Positions 10,577 through 19,691 are shown, counted from the first letter of the stretch. The stretch is DNA of 64,000 nucleotides from Glycocaulis alkaliphilus (GCF_004000605.1 NZ_CP018911.1:62001-126000); one strand, 5' to 3'. The notes: a model not told the origin generated them from the letters alone. A program made the numbers and translations.

Positions 10577-11478
10577 GCGCGCAGGAACGCCCGCGCGGCC
10601 TCGGCCGTGGCCTCTCCGCCCTTCTGGGTGAAGGTGAAGATGCCGACAATATGCGCGCGGATGAAAACCAGTCCGGGCAGAGTGCCGGCGCCGGACCGAG
10701 ACCGCTTGCGCTTGATCTGATCGAGGCCAATCCCGATCAGCCCCGCAAGCGGTTTTCCGAAGACGAGCTGGCCTCGCTGTCGGCCTCGATTGCCGAACGC
10801 GGCGTGCTGCAGCCTATTCTGGTGCGCCCGGCGCCCGGTAAGACCGGGCACTACCAGATCGTGGCGGGTGAACGGCGCTGGCGCGCGGCCCAGCGCGCCC
10901 GCCTGCACGAGATTCCAGCTGTTATCCGCGAGTTTACCGACCGCGAAACACTGGAAATCGCCATTGTAGAGAACGTCCAGCGCCAGGATCTTAATGCAGT
11001 GGAGGAAGCCCGCGGCTACCGCCAGCTGATTGAGGCATTTGGTCATACCCAGGAAGATGTGGCCCGCGCCGTCGGCAAATCACGCGCCCATATCGCCAAC
11101 ACGCTGCGCCTGCTCGCTTTGCCCGCGCCCGTCCTCGACCATCTGGAGGCTGGCCGCCTGTCAGCGGGCCATGCCCGCGCCATTGCCACGGCGGGTGATC
11201 CGTCTGCCCTGGCTGAGAAGATCATTGCCGATGGCCTGTCCGTGCGCGGCGCAGAGGCTCTGGCACGAAAAGAACAGGCCCCGGAGCGCAAGGCGCGCAG
11301 CGGCGGACTGGAAAAAGCGCAGAAAGATGCCGATACGCGCTCCCTCGAAGCCGATCTCGCCGAGCGTCTGGGTCTCGATGTGGAAATTATCCATCGCGGT
11401 GAAGCAGGCGAGATCCGTGTGCGCTATTCCACGCTGGAACAGCTCGACGATCTGTGCCGCAGGCTGTCCTCGCGCTAG
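10573..11478 (+). CDS. parB: Chromosome partitioning protein ParB
   Basis: 301 residues. After the RGLGRGLSALLG opening, which is the ParA-stimulating segment, comes the N-terminal CTPase domain with the arginine motif GERRWRAA near residue 99. The DNA-binding helix-turn-helix begins at about 157 (GHTQEDVARAVGKSRAHIAN), and a C-terminal dimer domain closes the protein. ParB loads at parS, spreads as a CTP-dependent clamp and stimulates ParA. The four-base overlap with parA indicates coupling; the three parS sites are upstream. Confidence 0.97.
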   Translation: MSAQERPRGLGRGLSALLGEGEDADNMRADENQSGQSAGAGPRPLALDLIEANPDQPRKRFSEDELASLSASIAERGVLQPILVRPAPGKTGHYQIVAGERRWRAAQRARLHEIPAVIREFTDRETLEIAIVENVQRQDLNAVEEARGYRQLIEAFGHTQEDVARAVGKSRAHIANTLRLLALPAPVLDHLEAGRLSAGHARAIATAGDPSALAEKIIADGLSVRGAEALARKEQAPERKARSGGLEKAQKDADTRSLEADLAERLGLDVEIIHRGEAGEIRVRYSTLEQLDDLCRRLSSR

Positions 11479-11497
11479 CGCGGCTCCTGATTTTGTC

Positions 11498-11542
11498 GCC
11501 TTTTCGAACCGCGAAACCGGCTCCCACTTTCGCTGAAAAGGC
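11498..11542. terminator. Hairpin element between convergent parB and holA
   Basis: GCCTTTTC at 11498-11505 pairs with GAAAAGGC at 11535-11542, with an inner CGAAA/TTTCG pairing. It fills the gap between the parB and holA stop codons and could end transcription from both sides. The text resembles a short intergenic element seen repeatedly in alphaproteobacterial genomes; that resemblance is from memory. Confidence 0.5.
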
Positions 11543-11543
11543 T

Positions 11544-12578
11544 CTAGCGGCTTCTTGCCGGAGAGGCGGCGCGGGCGAGCCTCAGCAGGGTTTCACCCGC
11601 CAGCGCCTCGGCCGGAGAGCCTGATCGCTTGATAGCCCGCTCGGTCTCAAACGCAATATCGCGCGCGCGCGCAATGCGTTGCCGGCTCCACGCGCGCGCG
11701 GCCGCCTGAAAGCGCTGCGCAGGCGGGCCAAAGCGCGGCGCGCCGGACCGCGCCAGAGCCGCCTGGTCGCCGCCCAGCTGGTGGTAACGCTCTATCTGGT
11801 CGATCTTGCGCTGCAGGGCACGCACAATGGCGACAGGGCTGGTGCCTGATTCCAGTGCCCGCTGATATTGCAGGTCAGCTTCGCCGAGCTCTCCGCACAG
11901 CGCTGCATCGACAATCTTGTCGAGCGCCGCGTCCGCGCTCTCTGTGGAGATGGCCGCCAGATCCTCCAGCGTTATGTCTCCGCCATCAAAGCCCTTGTAA
12001 AGTAACAGTTTTTCTATCTCCGAGCGGGCGAGCTCCCGATTACCTTCCAGAATGCCGGCGAGTGTCTGGCGTGCATCGCTGGAAAGAGACAGCCCGGCGG
12101 CACGAAAGCTCTCCTCGGCCAGCGCAACGAGATCGCGGGCATTGTCTTCATAACAGGCAATCGCGGCGGACTTCTTGCCGTCTTCGGCGGCCTTGCGCAG
12201 CTTTGATGCCTTGGTCAGATTTCCCGCTTCGACGATCAGCCGGCCTTCGGCTGCCATGTCCCCGGCCTCGAAATCGCTGATCCAGCGGGCGACCGATGCG
12301 TTGTCGGCAGACAGGCGGACCCGGACGAGACGTTCACCGCCCATCAGCGACATGGCCGCCATCGCATCCGCGAGCGCAGCGGCGTCGGCCTTGATGTCCT
12401 CATCGCTCAGGCGTGTAACGTTGAACGGATCATCCACATCGCCTGTTATGGCGAGGGCCAGTGCTTGCGCGCGCTCCCTTACCAGCCCGGAATCCGGCCC
12501 GAAGATCAGAAAGACACGCATGTCAAGTGGCGGAGATTTCAAAAGCCGGTCAACAGATCCGCCAGACGGCTTCACCAC
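11544..12578 (-). CDS. holA: DNA polymerase III subunit delta
   Basis: 344 residues of the HolA family, the clamp-loader subunit that opens the beta ring. The N-terminal RVFLIFGPDSGLVRERAQAL resembles the family's degenerate AAA+ start, and DPFNVTRLSDEDI and the helical C-terminal collar region fit. A seven-base overlap with lptE upstream shows the two are translated from one message, as in related genomes where lptE-holA are adjacent. It converges on parB. Confidence 0.93.
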   Translation of the reverse strand: MVKPSGGSVDRLLKSPPLDMRVFLIFGPDSGLVRERAQALALAITGDVDDPFNVTRLSDEDIKADAAALADAMAAMSLMGGERLVRVRLSADNASVARWISDFEAGDMAAEGRLIVEAGNLTKASKLRKAAEDGKKSAAIACYEDNARDLVALAEESFRAAGLSLSSDARQTLAGILEGNRELARSEIEKLLLYKGFDGGDITLEDLAAISTESADAALDKIVDAALCGELGEADLQYQRALESGTSPVAIVRALQRKIDQIERYHQLGGDQAALARSGAPRFGPPAQRFQAAARAWSRQRIARARDIAFETERAIKRSGSPAEALAGETLLRLARAASPARSR

Positions 12579-13135
12579 GGCTCATCGCCCTCCTCGGGCT
12601 CATCGCTAAAGTCCGGCACGGCCTCGGGGCGCGTGCGGGCAGACCCCCTCTGGCGAAGCGTGGCAAGGATGTCGCGGACAATCGCATCTGCAACGGCGTC
12701 GGCCGCGCGCCGCTCGGCATTGGTCCTTGCGGCTATGAGCGCGTAGGGTTCCCGCGGCGTTTCAAAGACGACCCGCTCGGTCACCCTGCCTCTGACAGGG
12801 GTGGCGCCGGAAAGCTGGTAATTTGCACGGATACTCAGCGCGACGCGGGTTGCCTGCCCGTCCGTGGACCGGCCCAGCGGCTGCTGCGCGGTTCTAAGCC
12901 GGATCGAGAGCGTTCCGGCTTCTCCTCGTGAGACACCAACCCGTTCAAGAAGCGCCGTCTCGGTCAGATAGGACAAGCGCTCGTCGCCGGACACGCTCAC
13001 AGTGACATTGTCGAGCACTTCCGCAGCCCGGCCACCGTAAAGTGGCTGGAAGCCGCAAGCGGACAATAACAGGCAGAAGCCAGCGATTAGAGCTGAAACC
13101 GGAAGTTTACGCATCGCCTGTCCGTCCTTGCGCAC
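12572..13135 (-). CDS. lptE: LPS assembly lipoprotein LptE
   Basis: 187 residues from the first ATG; the ATG eight codons in (13114) begins a cleaner lipoprotein signal MRKLPVSALIAGFCLLLSAC, with the lipidated Cys followed by GFQPLYGG, a hallmark of LptE. LptE plugs the LptD barrel in the outer membrane and helps insert lipopolysaccharide. The acidic tail is typical of alphaproteobacterial members. In Caulobacter-type genomes leuS lies directly upstream; here it is absent and the DUF3576 gene ends only 14 bases away. Confidence 0.92.
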   Translation of the reverse strand: MRKDGQAMRKLPVSALIAGFCLLLSACGFQPLYGGRAAEVLDNVTVSVSGDERLSYLTETALLERVGVSRGEAGTLSIRLRTAQQPLGRSTDGQATRVALSIRANYQLSGATPVRGRVTERVVFETPREPYALIAARTNAERRAADAVADAIVRDILATLRQRGSARTRPEAVPDFSDEPEEGDEPW

Positions 13136-13149
13136 CCCCGCTGGCGGGG

Positions 13150-13635
13150 TCAGGAGCCGGGAAGTTGGGAAATCCGCATCTGGCGCGCCCGGGTCAGGAT
13201 CGCATTCTCCACCTGGATGCGCGTGCCCTGGTCAACGACAACGTCCGTCCAGTCGCCTGTGGACGGGTTGCGGGCCTGACGGAAGAGCTGGACGCTCAGC
13301 GCGTCGGCGCGAAGGCGGCTGTCGAGCACGTAAACGGTCGCCTTGAAACGCTCTTCGGGCGCTTCCGGGTTGGCGTACCAGTCGGTGATGATGACACCGC
13401 CAAACGGGTCGATCTGCTCAAGCGGCATGAAAGACAGCGTGTCCAGGGAGGCGCGCCACAGAAAGGCGTTCACGCCAATGCCTGCGTCCGGCGCGGTAGC
13501 GCGCGGACCGCTGCCGAGCAAACCGCCGAAAAATCCGCGATTTTCGCGTTCAGTGCTCGACCGAGATGCGCAGCCGGCCACCATGCTGGCTACGGCGACA
13601 ACACTCAGAACCGTTACAAGCGGCCGTGAGAGCAT
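13150..13635 (-). CDS. DUF3576 lipoprotein
   Basis: 161 residues from the ATG at 13635, chosen because GGAGG lies eight bases before it and it opens directly into a lipoprotein signal (VVAVASMVAGC, Cys22). The body, with GIGVNAFLWRASLDTLSFMPL and DPFGGVIITDWY, matches DUF3576 proteins found before leuS-lptE-holA in alphaproteobacteria. It is probably an outer-membrane lipoprotein of the envelope; its molecular function is unknown. The adjacent leuS is missing. Confidence 0.88.
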   Translation of the reverse strand: MLSRPLVTVLSVVAVASMVAGCASRSSTERENRGFFGGLLGSGPRATAPDAGIGVNAFLWRASLDTLSFMPLEQIDPFGGVIITDWYANPEAPEERFKATVYVLDSRLRADALSVQLFRQARNPSTGDWTDVVVDQGTRIQVENAILTRARQMRISQLPGS

Positions 13636-13951
13636 GGGGCAAACCTCCAGGGAAATAGACAATGCTTGTTCGGGCGCATCCCGTCAGCCGCCACAAAAGA
13701 CCAGAGCGGAGACAAGCGCAACCCGTCTCCTGCTTCTATAGCATGCGTTCACTGCGTGGCCAGAGCGATCATCCAGCCCGCCATGCGTTCCGTGTGCCGG
13801 GCAATACCGTTGCACTCTTGTGACAGTTCGCCGGGCAAGCCCGCTTCACACAGCCCGCGCAGCTTGACCGCCGCGCCAACCCTCCCGCATCTTGCCACAG
13901 CGCGTCCGGGGGAAAGCGGGGGCGCCACGGCGAGGCCGCGAGAGAAGAGCC
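13636..13951. other. Divergent intergenic region
   Basis: This 316-base gap separates the DUF3576 gene (leftward) and the porin-like gene (rightward), so it should hold promoters for both. I see no coding sequence with a ribosome-binding site and no clear operator. Confidence 0.35.
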
Positions 13952-15190
13952 ATGATACCAGCGCTTGGCGCTCATGTTCGGGCCTTCACATTTCTCGCGG
14001 CCGCGCCTTTTTCAGCCCTCGGACTGTTCGCCTCACCGGCGCTCGCACAGGAGCGCACGCCTTGGTTTGACAGCGATATAGAGTTGAGTGCGGACATCGC
14101 GCTCGCTCCGGGCGCCAGTGATGCCGCGCGCTCAGGACCCTTTGGCGAAATCCGCCTCGATTACACCGCCGAGCGTATTCAGGAGAATATGAACCGGATC
14201 GGATTTGCCGCCGGTCTGGTCGTGCGCCGCGATTCCGGGCGGGCGGGGCTGGCGCAGGCCGTCGGGGATTGCCCCCCCGGCCTGGCCGACTGTTTCGATG
14301 CGGGCGGGCTGGCGCCTGCCGGCGCGTTCACCGGCTTTGCGGCCGCTGCCGGCGTAGAGGGTGATAACCCGGCGATCGCATTGGAAACCGCATTCATGTA
14401 CTGGCGTGGCGGACTGGTGGAAGTTCGCGCCGGTTACGGCCCCGGTGCTGCCGCCCTCGAAAGCGAGGCTCTGCCGGGCGCTTTCTGGCTCATGCGCGCG
14501 GATGCAGGCCGGGTTGATCCCTCGGGCCGCAATCTGGCCTCCACCGCGAACACGTTGTCGGGCCATGCACCCAAGCTGCTGGTGCGAAGTGTGCGGCTGG
14601 CGGGCTTTCGGGCTGCGGCCTCCTTTACTCCCGACGGTGATGTGTGCGGCGCAAGCTTTTGCCGCCCGGAAAGCCAGCCGGGCGTTCTGGCAGCGGCGAG
14701 TGTCCGCGATATTGCCGAGCTTGGCCTGTCTTTCGATCACCGCTTTGCCGCAACGGGTGTGCGCTGGACGGCCGGTATCGGTCTGTCGCAAGGGCGCTCA
14801 GCCGGGCCTGACAGCGCGTTTTTCGATGATCCGTGGGCCGTGTCGGCCCGCCTGATACGTACGGAAGGGCCGTGGAGCGCAGGCGTGAGCACCCTTGTGA
14901 GCAATGATGGCGTGTCCGGCGCGCGCTACAGCGCGCACGCCGCAAGCCTTGCCTATGAACGCGGTGACTGGCTGTTCAGTCTGGAAATGGCGCAGGCGCG
15001 CTCTGGCCTCGTTCACGCCTACAGTCAGACCCTGCTCGCTGGCGCCTCGCGCTATTACGATTCCGGTCTGGTCCTCGGCCTGGGCATTGCCCATACCCGG
15101 TCCGGGCAGGCGGAAACGTCCGGCGCGGCGCGAATAACCCGTGTGCGTGAGGGTGCGCGCCTCTTTGTCGAAGCAGGGTTGCGCTTTTGA
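13952..15190 (+). CDS. Porin-like outer-membrane beta-barrel protein
   Basis: 412 residues from the ATG at 13952, which follows AGAGAAGAG and opens into a signal peptide ending ALA (about residue 32). The mature protein is made of alternating short amphipathic strands such as GEIRLDYTAERI, ALETAFMYWRGGLVEVRAGYG and GLVLGLGIAHTRSG, and ends in ARLFVEAGLRF. The terminal Phe is the outer-membrane insertion signal. It resembles Gram-negative porins that form diffusion channels; the substrate is unknown. Two Cys pairs in loops (CPPGLADC, CGASFC) could form disulfides. Confidence 0.8.
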   Translation: MIPALGAHVRAFTFLAAAPFSALGLFASPALAQERTPWFDSDIELSADIALAPGASDAARSGPFGEIRLDYTAERIQENMNRIGFAAGLVVRRDSGRAGLAQAVGDCPPGLADCFDAGGLAPAGAFTGFAAAAGVEGDNPAIALETAFMYWRGGLVEVRAGYGPGAAALESEALPGAFWLMRADAGRVDPSGRNLASTANTLSGHAPKLLVRSVRLAGFRAAASFTPDGDVCGASFCRPESQPGVLAAASVRDIAELGLSFDHRFAATGVRWTAGIGLSQGRSAGPDSAFFDDPWAVSARLIRTEGPWSAGVSTLVSNDGVSGARYSAHAASLAYERGDWLFSLEMAQARSGLVHAYSQTLLAGASRYYDSGLVLGLGIAHTRSGQAETSGAARITRVREGARLFVEAGLRF

Positions 15191-15285
15191 CACGCTTTGC
15201 GCGAATTCGCATTTGATTCCGGGCAACCCTGTTGGGTTTGACGCGTTGCTGGCTTATATCGGAATCTAGAGTACTGGAGAAAGTC

Positions 15286-15852
15286 ATGCGCTTGCGCCTG
15301 TCAGCCCTGTCGGCCTTGCCGGTCGTGATGGCCCTTGCCATCGCGCCGTCGGCGTTCGCACAGGATTCAGGCGCCCGCGACGGGTTTAATCTGCGCGGCA
15401 CGGCCTTCTCCGATCTCACCTCGCTTGAGCGCCTGCAGGACCTTGCTGAACAGGCCGAGGCAGAGCAGGCGCGCGCCGCCCATCAGGAAGAGGCCCGCCG
15501 CGAGGCTGCCCTTCTGTCGGTGCCGGACCGTCCCACCGGGTCTGCCACGGCCTGGCAGCAACGCTTCACCATGGCGCCGGCGGGTACGATGGCGTCGGTC
15601 TGGGGTGAACAGGCTGAACAATTCCGCTTTTCTGCCGGTGAGCGCTGGGGCATCTCTCTGGGCATTTCCCAGCGCATGCGCGGTCAGGCCTTTGAGCTGC
15701 AGGATGTGAGCGCAGGCGCGTTCTACTCCCTGACAGACCGGGTACGCATTGGCGGTGAATTCCGCTTCACTTCGCCTGAAGAAGACGTGTTTGGCGAAGA
15801 GGCTGACCGCCGCACGCCGCAGCTGCGCTTTGAATCGGCTTTCCGCTTCTAG
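15286..15852 (+). CDS. NtrZ-like periplasmic protein
   Basis: 188 residues from the ATG at 15286 (TGGAGA upstream). A signal peptide MRLRLSALSALPVVMALAIA... ends in AFAQ, followed by a helical Glu/Ala-rich stretch (LERLQDLAEQAEAEQ). The C-terminal strands WGISLGISQR, FELQDVSAGAFYSLTDRVRIG and a final RFESAFRF match the NtrZ pattern. In Caulobacter NtrZ is a periplasmic regulator of the NtrY histidine kinase. No ntrYX genes are in this window, so the assignment rests on sequence shape alone. Confidence 0.7.
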   Translation: MRLRLSALSALPVVMALAIAPSAFAQDSGARDGFNLRGTAFSDLTSLERLQDLAEQAEAEQARAAHQEEARREAALLSVPDRPTGSATAWQQRFTMAPAGTMASVWGEQAEQFRFSAGERWGISLGISQRMRGQAFELQDVSAGAFYSLTDRVRIGGEFRFTSPEEDVFGEEADRRTPQLRFESAFRF

Positions 15853-15854
15853 TT

Positions 15855-16610
15855 TTAGCCAATGCTTTCAACGGCCCGGCACAGCGCTTCGACGCTGCCG
15901 ACCAGCTTTTCCAGATCGGCAGGCGTGGACAGGCGGTGATCACCGCTTTTGCTGACATGCACCGAGACGTCGCCTGATGTCAGCTTTCCGGCAAGCGCCA
16001 TGGCGTGCTGCCAGGGCACGTCAATATCGGCCATGCCCTGCAATATGCGTACAGGGCCCTCAAAGCCGATCTGCCCGTCCATCAGCAGCCATTGGCGCGC
16101 CTCTTCGATCAGGCCGCGCGTGATGATGAGTGGATCGCCATACTCCGATGGCTGCGCCCATTCGCCCTGGGTCAGGATCGCGGTGCGGACCGCCTCAGGA
16201 AATCCATCCCACATCAGCTTTTCGGTAAAGTCCGGTGCCGGCGCGATCAGCACCAGTCCCGCCACCCGCTCCGGCCGGGCCAGTGCCGCCAGCAGGGCGG
16301 TCCACGCGCCCATGGAGGAGCCGACCAGTATCTGCGGCCCTTCGGTCAACGCATCTATCACCTGAAGCGCGTCCTCGCGCCACAGCCCGACGCGCGCCGC
16401 GCGCCAGTCACCCTCTGACTGGCCATGGGCAAAATAGTCGAAGCGTACGAAGGCGCGCCCTTCGCGCTGCGCCCAGGCGTCCAGGGCAAGGGCCTTCGTC
16501 CCTTCCATGTCAGAGCGCAGCCCGCCCAGCCAGACAATGCCCGGCCCCTTGCCTTTGCGGCGTGCATAGGCGAGCCGGGATCCGTCAGCGCGGTGAAGAA
16601 ATTCTGGCAT
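15855..16610 (-). CDS. Alpha/beta hydrolase (ABHD10-like)
   Basis: 251 residues from the ATG at 16608-16610 (MPEFLHRADGSRLAYARR), preferred to the longer open frame because the extra N-terminus is basic and unlike the family. The nucleophile is Ser99 in GSSMGAW, with a later Asp in ADIDVPW and His in GDHRLS completing the triad. It resembles cytosolic serine hydrolases related to ABHD10 and bacterial carboxylesterases. The substrate is not known. It converges with the NtrZ-like gene, with only two bases between the stops. Confidence 0.87.
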   Translation of the reverse strand: MPEFLHRADGSRLAYARRKGKGPGIVWLGGLRSDMEGTKALALDAWAQREGRAFVRFDYFAHGQSEGDWRAARVGLWREDALQVIDALTEGPQILVGSSMGAWTALLAALARPERVAGLVLIAPAPDFTEKLMWDGFPEAVRTAILTQGEWAQPSEYGDPLIITRGLIEEARQWLLMDGQIGFEGPVRILQGMADIDVPWQHAMALAGKLTSGDVSVHVSKSGDHRLSTPADLEKLVGSVEALCRAVESIG

Positions 16611-16723
16611 CAGGGAGCCTTTGCGTGTGAGCTGGCGTTTGCGCCTTACCGCCCCCATCTTTATGAGCCACGCTGTATGGTTCAACCGCCCTGCCGCACA
16701 TTCACCGGGAAAACGCCCTGCCC

Positions 16724-17881
16724 ATGAAAATTCTCCAGCTGATACCGGAACTGGATGCTGGCGGCGCCGAGCGCACCACGATCGACGTGGCGCAGGCGAT
16801 TGCCGCCTCTGGCGGTGAAGCGCTGGTGGCGAGCCTTGGGGGGCGGCTGGAGGACGAGCTGGCGGCAGCAGGCGGAGAGCTGATCCGCCTCGACATGAAG
16901 AGCAAGAACCCGCTGACCATCGTGGCCAATTCGCGCCGCCTGGCCGATCTGGTCCGCGAGCGCAGGGTGGACATCATCCATGCGCGTTCGCGTGTGCCCG
17001 CCTGGAGCGGTCTGGAAGCAGCCCGCCGGACCGGCATCGCGTTTGTGACCACCTATCACGGCACCTATAATGCCCGTTCGGGCCTGAAACGATTTTATAA
17101 TTCGGTGATGGCGCGCGGTGATGCCGTGATCGCCAATTCGCACTTCATTGCAGACCATGTGCGCGCAGAGCACGGCGCGGTGCTGGCCCGCAAACGAAAA
17201 GACCTGTCACATCTTCACGTCATTCCACGCGGGGTGGATTTTTCAAGGCTCGACCCGGCCCGGACAGATCCGCTGCAGGTCGAGGGTCTGCGCGCCGCCT
17301 GGCTGGAGGGGCGCCAGGCGCCGGTCATTCTCCTGCCCGGACGCCTGACTGGGTGGAAAGGCCAGATGCTGGCCGTGGATGCAGCCGCCCTGCTCGCCAG
17401 CCACCTGCCCGGTCCGCCGCCTGTACTGGTGTGTGCGGGTGATGCGCAGGGGCGGGGCAATTATGTGGAGCAATTACGCGCGCATGCGGCACAATCGGGC
17501 GTCGCGCTTGTTCTGCCCGGTCATCTCTTCGACATGGCGACCGCCTATATGGCGGCGGACATTATCATCACCCCCTCAACTGACCCGGAAGCCTTCGGGC
17601 GCACGCTGGCAGAGGCGATGGCGATGGAGCGGCCCGTGATTGCAGCTGCCCATGGCGGTGCGCTGGAAATCCTTTCCGACAGCGCAACCGGCTGGCTTTT
17701 TGCGCCCGGCAGTGCCGCCGATCTGGCCGCGCGGATGAAAATGGTGCTCGAACTTGATACGGCCGAGAAAAAAATGCGCGGGCATTTGGCGCGCCAACGT
17801 GTTATCGCCCATTATTCGCGTGAGGCGCTGCAGGGTTCCACCTTGCGGGTATATCGGGAACTTCTAGACTATCGCCCATGA
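16724..17881 (+). CDS. Glycosyltransferase family 4 protein
   Basis: 385 residues with a two-domain GT-B fold. The N-terminus MKILQLIPELDAGGAERTTID is the typical GT4 nucleotide-sugar enzyme start with a glycine-rich loop, then HARSRVPAWSG and YHGTYNARSG. The C-terminal part contains LLPGRLTGWKGQ and the EX7E region in PSTDPEAFGRTLAEAMAMERPVI. Such enzymes add sugars to lipopolysaccharide core or other glycans at the inner membrane's cytoplasmic face; the acceptor is unknown. Its end overlaps the following family 9 gene by four bases, suggesting one pathway. Confidence 0.92.
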   Translation: MKILQLIPELDAGGAERTTIDVAQAIAASGGEALVASLGGRLEDELAAAGGELIRLDMKSKNPLTIVANSRRLADLVRERRVDIIHARSRVPAWSGLEAARRTGIAFVTTYHGTYNARSGLKRFYNSVMARGDAVIANSHFIADHVRAEHGAVLARKRKDLSHLHVIPRGVDFSRLDPARTDPLQVEGLRAAWLEGRQAPVILLPGRLTGWKGQMLAVDAAALLASHLPGPPPVLVCAGDAQGRGNYVEQLRAHAAQSGVALVLPGHLFDMATAYMAADIIITPSTDPEAFGRTLAEAMAMERPVIAAAHGGALEILSDSATGWLFAPGSAADLAARMKMVLELDTAEKKMRGHLARQRVIAHYSREALQGSTLRVYRELLDYRP

Positions 17882-18864
17882 TTGAGCACGAGCCGCCCAA
17901 GGAACAGGTACTGGTCGTCCATGAAGGCGATCTGCGCGCCACCGTGCGCATGATGGCGGCTGCGCGCCTGATCCGTGAGCATCACCGCAAGGCGCGCATC
18001 ACGTTTCTCACCACGCCCGAGTATGAGGGCCTGGTGAAGTATTGCCCCTATTTCAACGCTGTCGAGACCACGCTTCGCGAAACGGCTAAGAAAGGCTTTA
18101 TCGAGCGCGTAAAGCTCGCCCGCGCCTCGAAGTTCGATTTTGTCTATGATCTGTGCGCGTCGGACGCCGCCCGCAAGCTGAAAGGCGCGATGCGCCTGTC
18201 GCGCGGCCAGTGGATTGATAGCGCGCCAGATCCGAAATCGCCTGACCACCCGTCAGAGCAGATCGCTGACCAGCTTGGCCGCGCAGGCATAGGCCGCACA
18301 GGACATCGTCTGGGCGAGGCACCGCCCCCCATGCTGGACTGGGTTGATTTCGTCGCCAAGCGCTCGCGCACGCTCGAGCCAGCCTATTTCGGCCTGCAGG
18401 ATCGTTACGCTCTCTTTGCGCCTGCCGGCGATGAATTCCAGCCCGCCTTCCGCTGGCCTAAGGAGCGCTGGGCGTCCCTGGCGCACGCGCTGAAGGAACA
18501 GGGCGTCGAGCCGGTCATCGTGGGCGGCCCGTCTGCGCGCGAGATTGGCCGCTATATCGCGCACGTCACACCGGGCGCGCGCGATCTTACAGGCCGCGCC
18601 AATCTGGTGCAGCTTGCCGGTCTGGGCCGCAAGGCCAGCTTTTCCTTTGGCGAAGATGTGGATCTTTTGCATCTTCTCGTGGCCGCCGGTTCGTCTGCTG
18701 TGATGTTCCATCCCGGCGCGGAGGCACCCCACATGGCCTCTCCGCGGGGTCCGGAAAGCGTAATTCTCATGCACGCTCCGACACTTGCGCAAATTTCGGT
18801 TGCCGAAGCCGTGCAGTCCATGCGCGTTGCGGGCGGCTTTGCCCGTAGCCCCGAAGCGGCCTGA
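17878..18864 (+). CDS. Glycosyltransferase family 9 (heptosyltransferase-like) protein
   Basis: 328 residues with the family 9 layout: an N-terminal domain (LVVHEGDLRATVRMMAAARLI, FVYDLCAS) and a C-terminal one with ALFAPAGDEFQPAFRWPKERW and VIVGGPSAREIGRYIA. Family members transfer heptose or related sugars to the lipopolysaccharide core. The usual GDLVM start is altered here to EGDLRATVRMM, and the closing DTG/H region is weak, so the exact donor sugar is uncertain. The start overlaps the upstream glycosyltransferase. Confidence 0.85.
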   Translation: MIEHEPPKEQVLVVHEGDLRATVRMMAAARLIREHHRKARITFLTTPEYEGLVKYCPYFNAVETTLRETAKKGFIERVKLARASKFDFVYDLCASDAARKLKGAMRLSRGQWIDSAPDPKSPDHPSEQIADQLGRAGIGRTGHRLGEAPPPMLDWVDFVAKRSRTLEPAYFGLQDRYALFAPAGDEFQPAFRWPKERWASLAHALKEQGVEPVIVGGPSAREIGRYIAHVTPGARDLTGRANLVQLAGLGRKASFSFGEDVDLLHLLVAAGSSAVMFHPGAEAPHMASPRGPESVILMHAPTLAQISVAEAVQSMRVAGGFARSPEAA

Positions 18865-18952
18865 ATGTCTTGATTTTACCAGCCATCTCACGATATGCGC
18901 ATGCATCGGAAACGCTGCGCCGCGCGTTGACGCCATTGAAGAGTTTTGACTG

Positions 18953-18983
18953 CCGGGAGCGGGAGCATGATTTGGCTCCCCGG
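18953..18983 (+). promoter_or_regulatory. Hairpin in the infC leader
   Basis: GGGAGC at 18961-18966 pairs with GCTCCC at 18975-18980, with a possible alternative pairing of CCGGGAGC (18953-18960) with the right arm. There is no T run, so it looks more like a leader structure before infC than an intrinsic terminator. Its function is not known. Confidence 0.35.
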
Positions 18984-19009
18984 TCCGGCGCTGTAACAGG
19001 AGAAGACGC

Positions 19010-19549
19010 ATAGCCCGACGCCCCCACGCCGCGCCGCCCGTCAAGAAGGATGGGCCGCGCATCAATGGAGAAATCCGCGTTCCGCGGGTGCTCCTGATTG
19101 ACGAGAATGGCGAGAAGCAAGGTGAGATGCCGATCGAAGCCGCGCTCGATGCTGCGGCCGAGGCCGGACTCGACCTTATCGAAGTGTCACCGACCGCCAA
19201 CCCGCCTGTCTGCAAGCTGGCCGATTTCGGCAAGCTGAAATACGCTGAGCAGAAGAAGAAGGCGGAAGCCCGCAAGAAGCAGAAGACGCAGGACATCAAA
19301 GAGATAAAGATGCGTCCCAATATCGACACGCACGATTATGAGGTGAAAACCAAATCGATGCGGCGCTTCTTCGAGGATGGCGACAAGGTCAAGATCACCT
19401 TGCGTTTCCGGGGCCGGGAGATGGCCCACCAGGATCGCGGCATGGTCATTTTTGACCGCGTGAAGGCCGATTTCGGCGACATCGCGAAAGTCGAGTTCGA
19501 ACCCAAACTCGAAGGCCGTCAGATGATCATGGTAATGGCGCCGCGCTAG
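19010..19549 (+). CDS. infC: Translation initiation factor IF-3 (ATA start codon)
   Basis: 179 residues when started at the ATA at 19010; the first in-frame ATG or GTG would remove conserved N-terminal sequence ([21 protein letters not shown]). AGGAGAAG sits a few bases before the ATA. A rare start codon is expected, because IF-3 discriminates against such codons and so represses its own synthesis (E. coli uses ATT). The N-domain is followed by a Lys-rich linker and the C-domain with [16 protein letters not shown]-3 binds the 30S subunit. A hairpin terminator follows, so it is not read into rpmI. Confidence 0.93.
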   Translation: MARRPHAAPPVKKDGPRINGEIRVPRVLLIDENGEKQGEMPIEAALDAAAEAGLDLIEVSPTANPPVCKLADFGKLKYAEQKKKAEARKKQKTQDIKEIKMRPNIDTHDYEVKTKSMRRFFEDGDKVKITLRFRGREMAHQDRGMVIFDRVKADFGDIAKVEFEPKLEGRQMIMVMAPR

Positions 19550-19575
19550 CCGGGCCATGAACCTGACAAATAGTG

Positions 19576-19609
19576 AAAGCCGGTGCCGCAGGCGCGATGC
19601 CGGCTTTTT
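19576..19609 (+). terminator. Rho-independent terminator after infC
   Basis: AAAGCCGG (19576-19583) pairs with CCGGCTTT (19600-19607), ending in a run of five T. It lies 27 bases after the infC stop. Confidence 0.85.
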
Positions 19610-19691
19610 GCGTCTAGGCAGTACAGCTGGTTTGCGCCTAGTGTCCGGCGCGAGGCGGGCGCCGACGGTATTCAGACATCGGAGATATTTC

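Noticed and set aside
18961-18980. The hairpin before infC as a terminator of the glycosyltransferase operon
   Set aside because: No T run follows, and it lies inside the likely infC leader, so only a leader structure is claimed.
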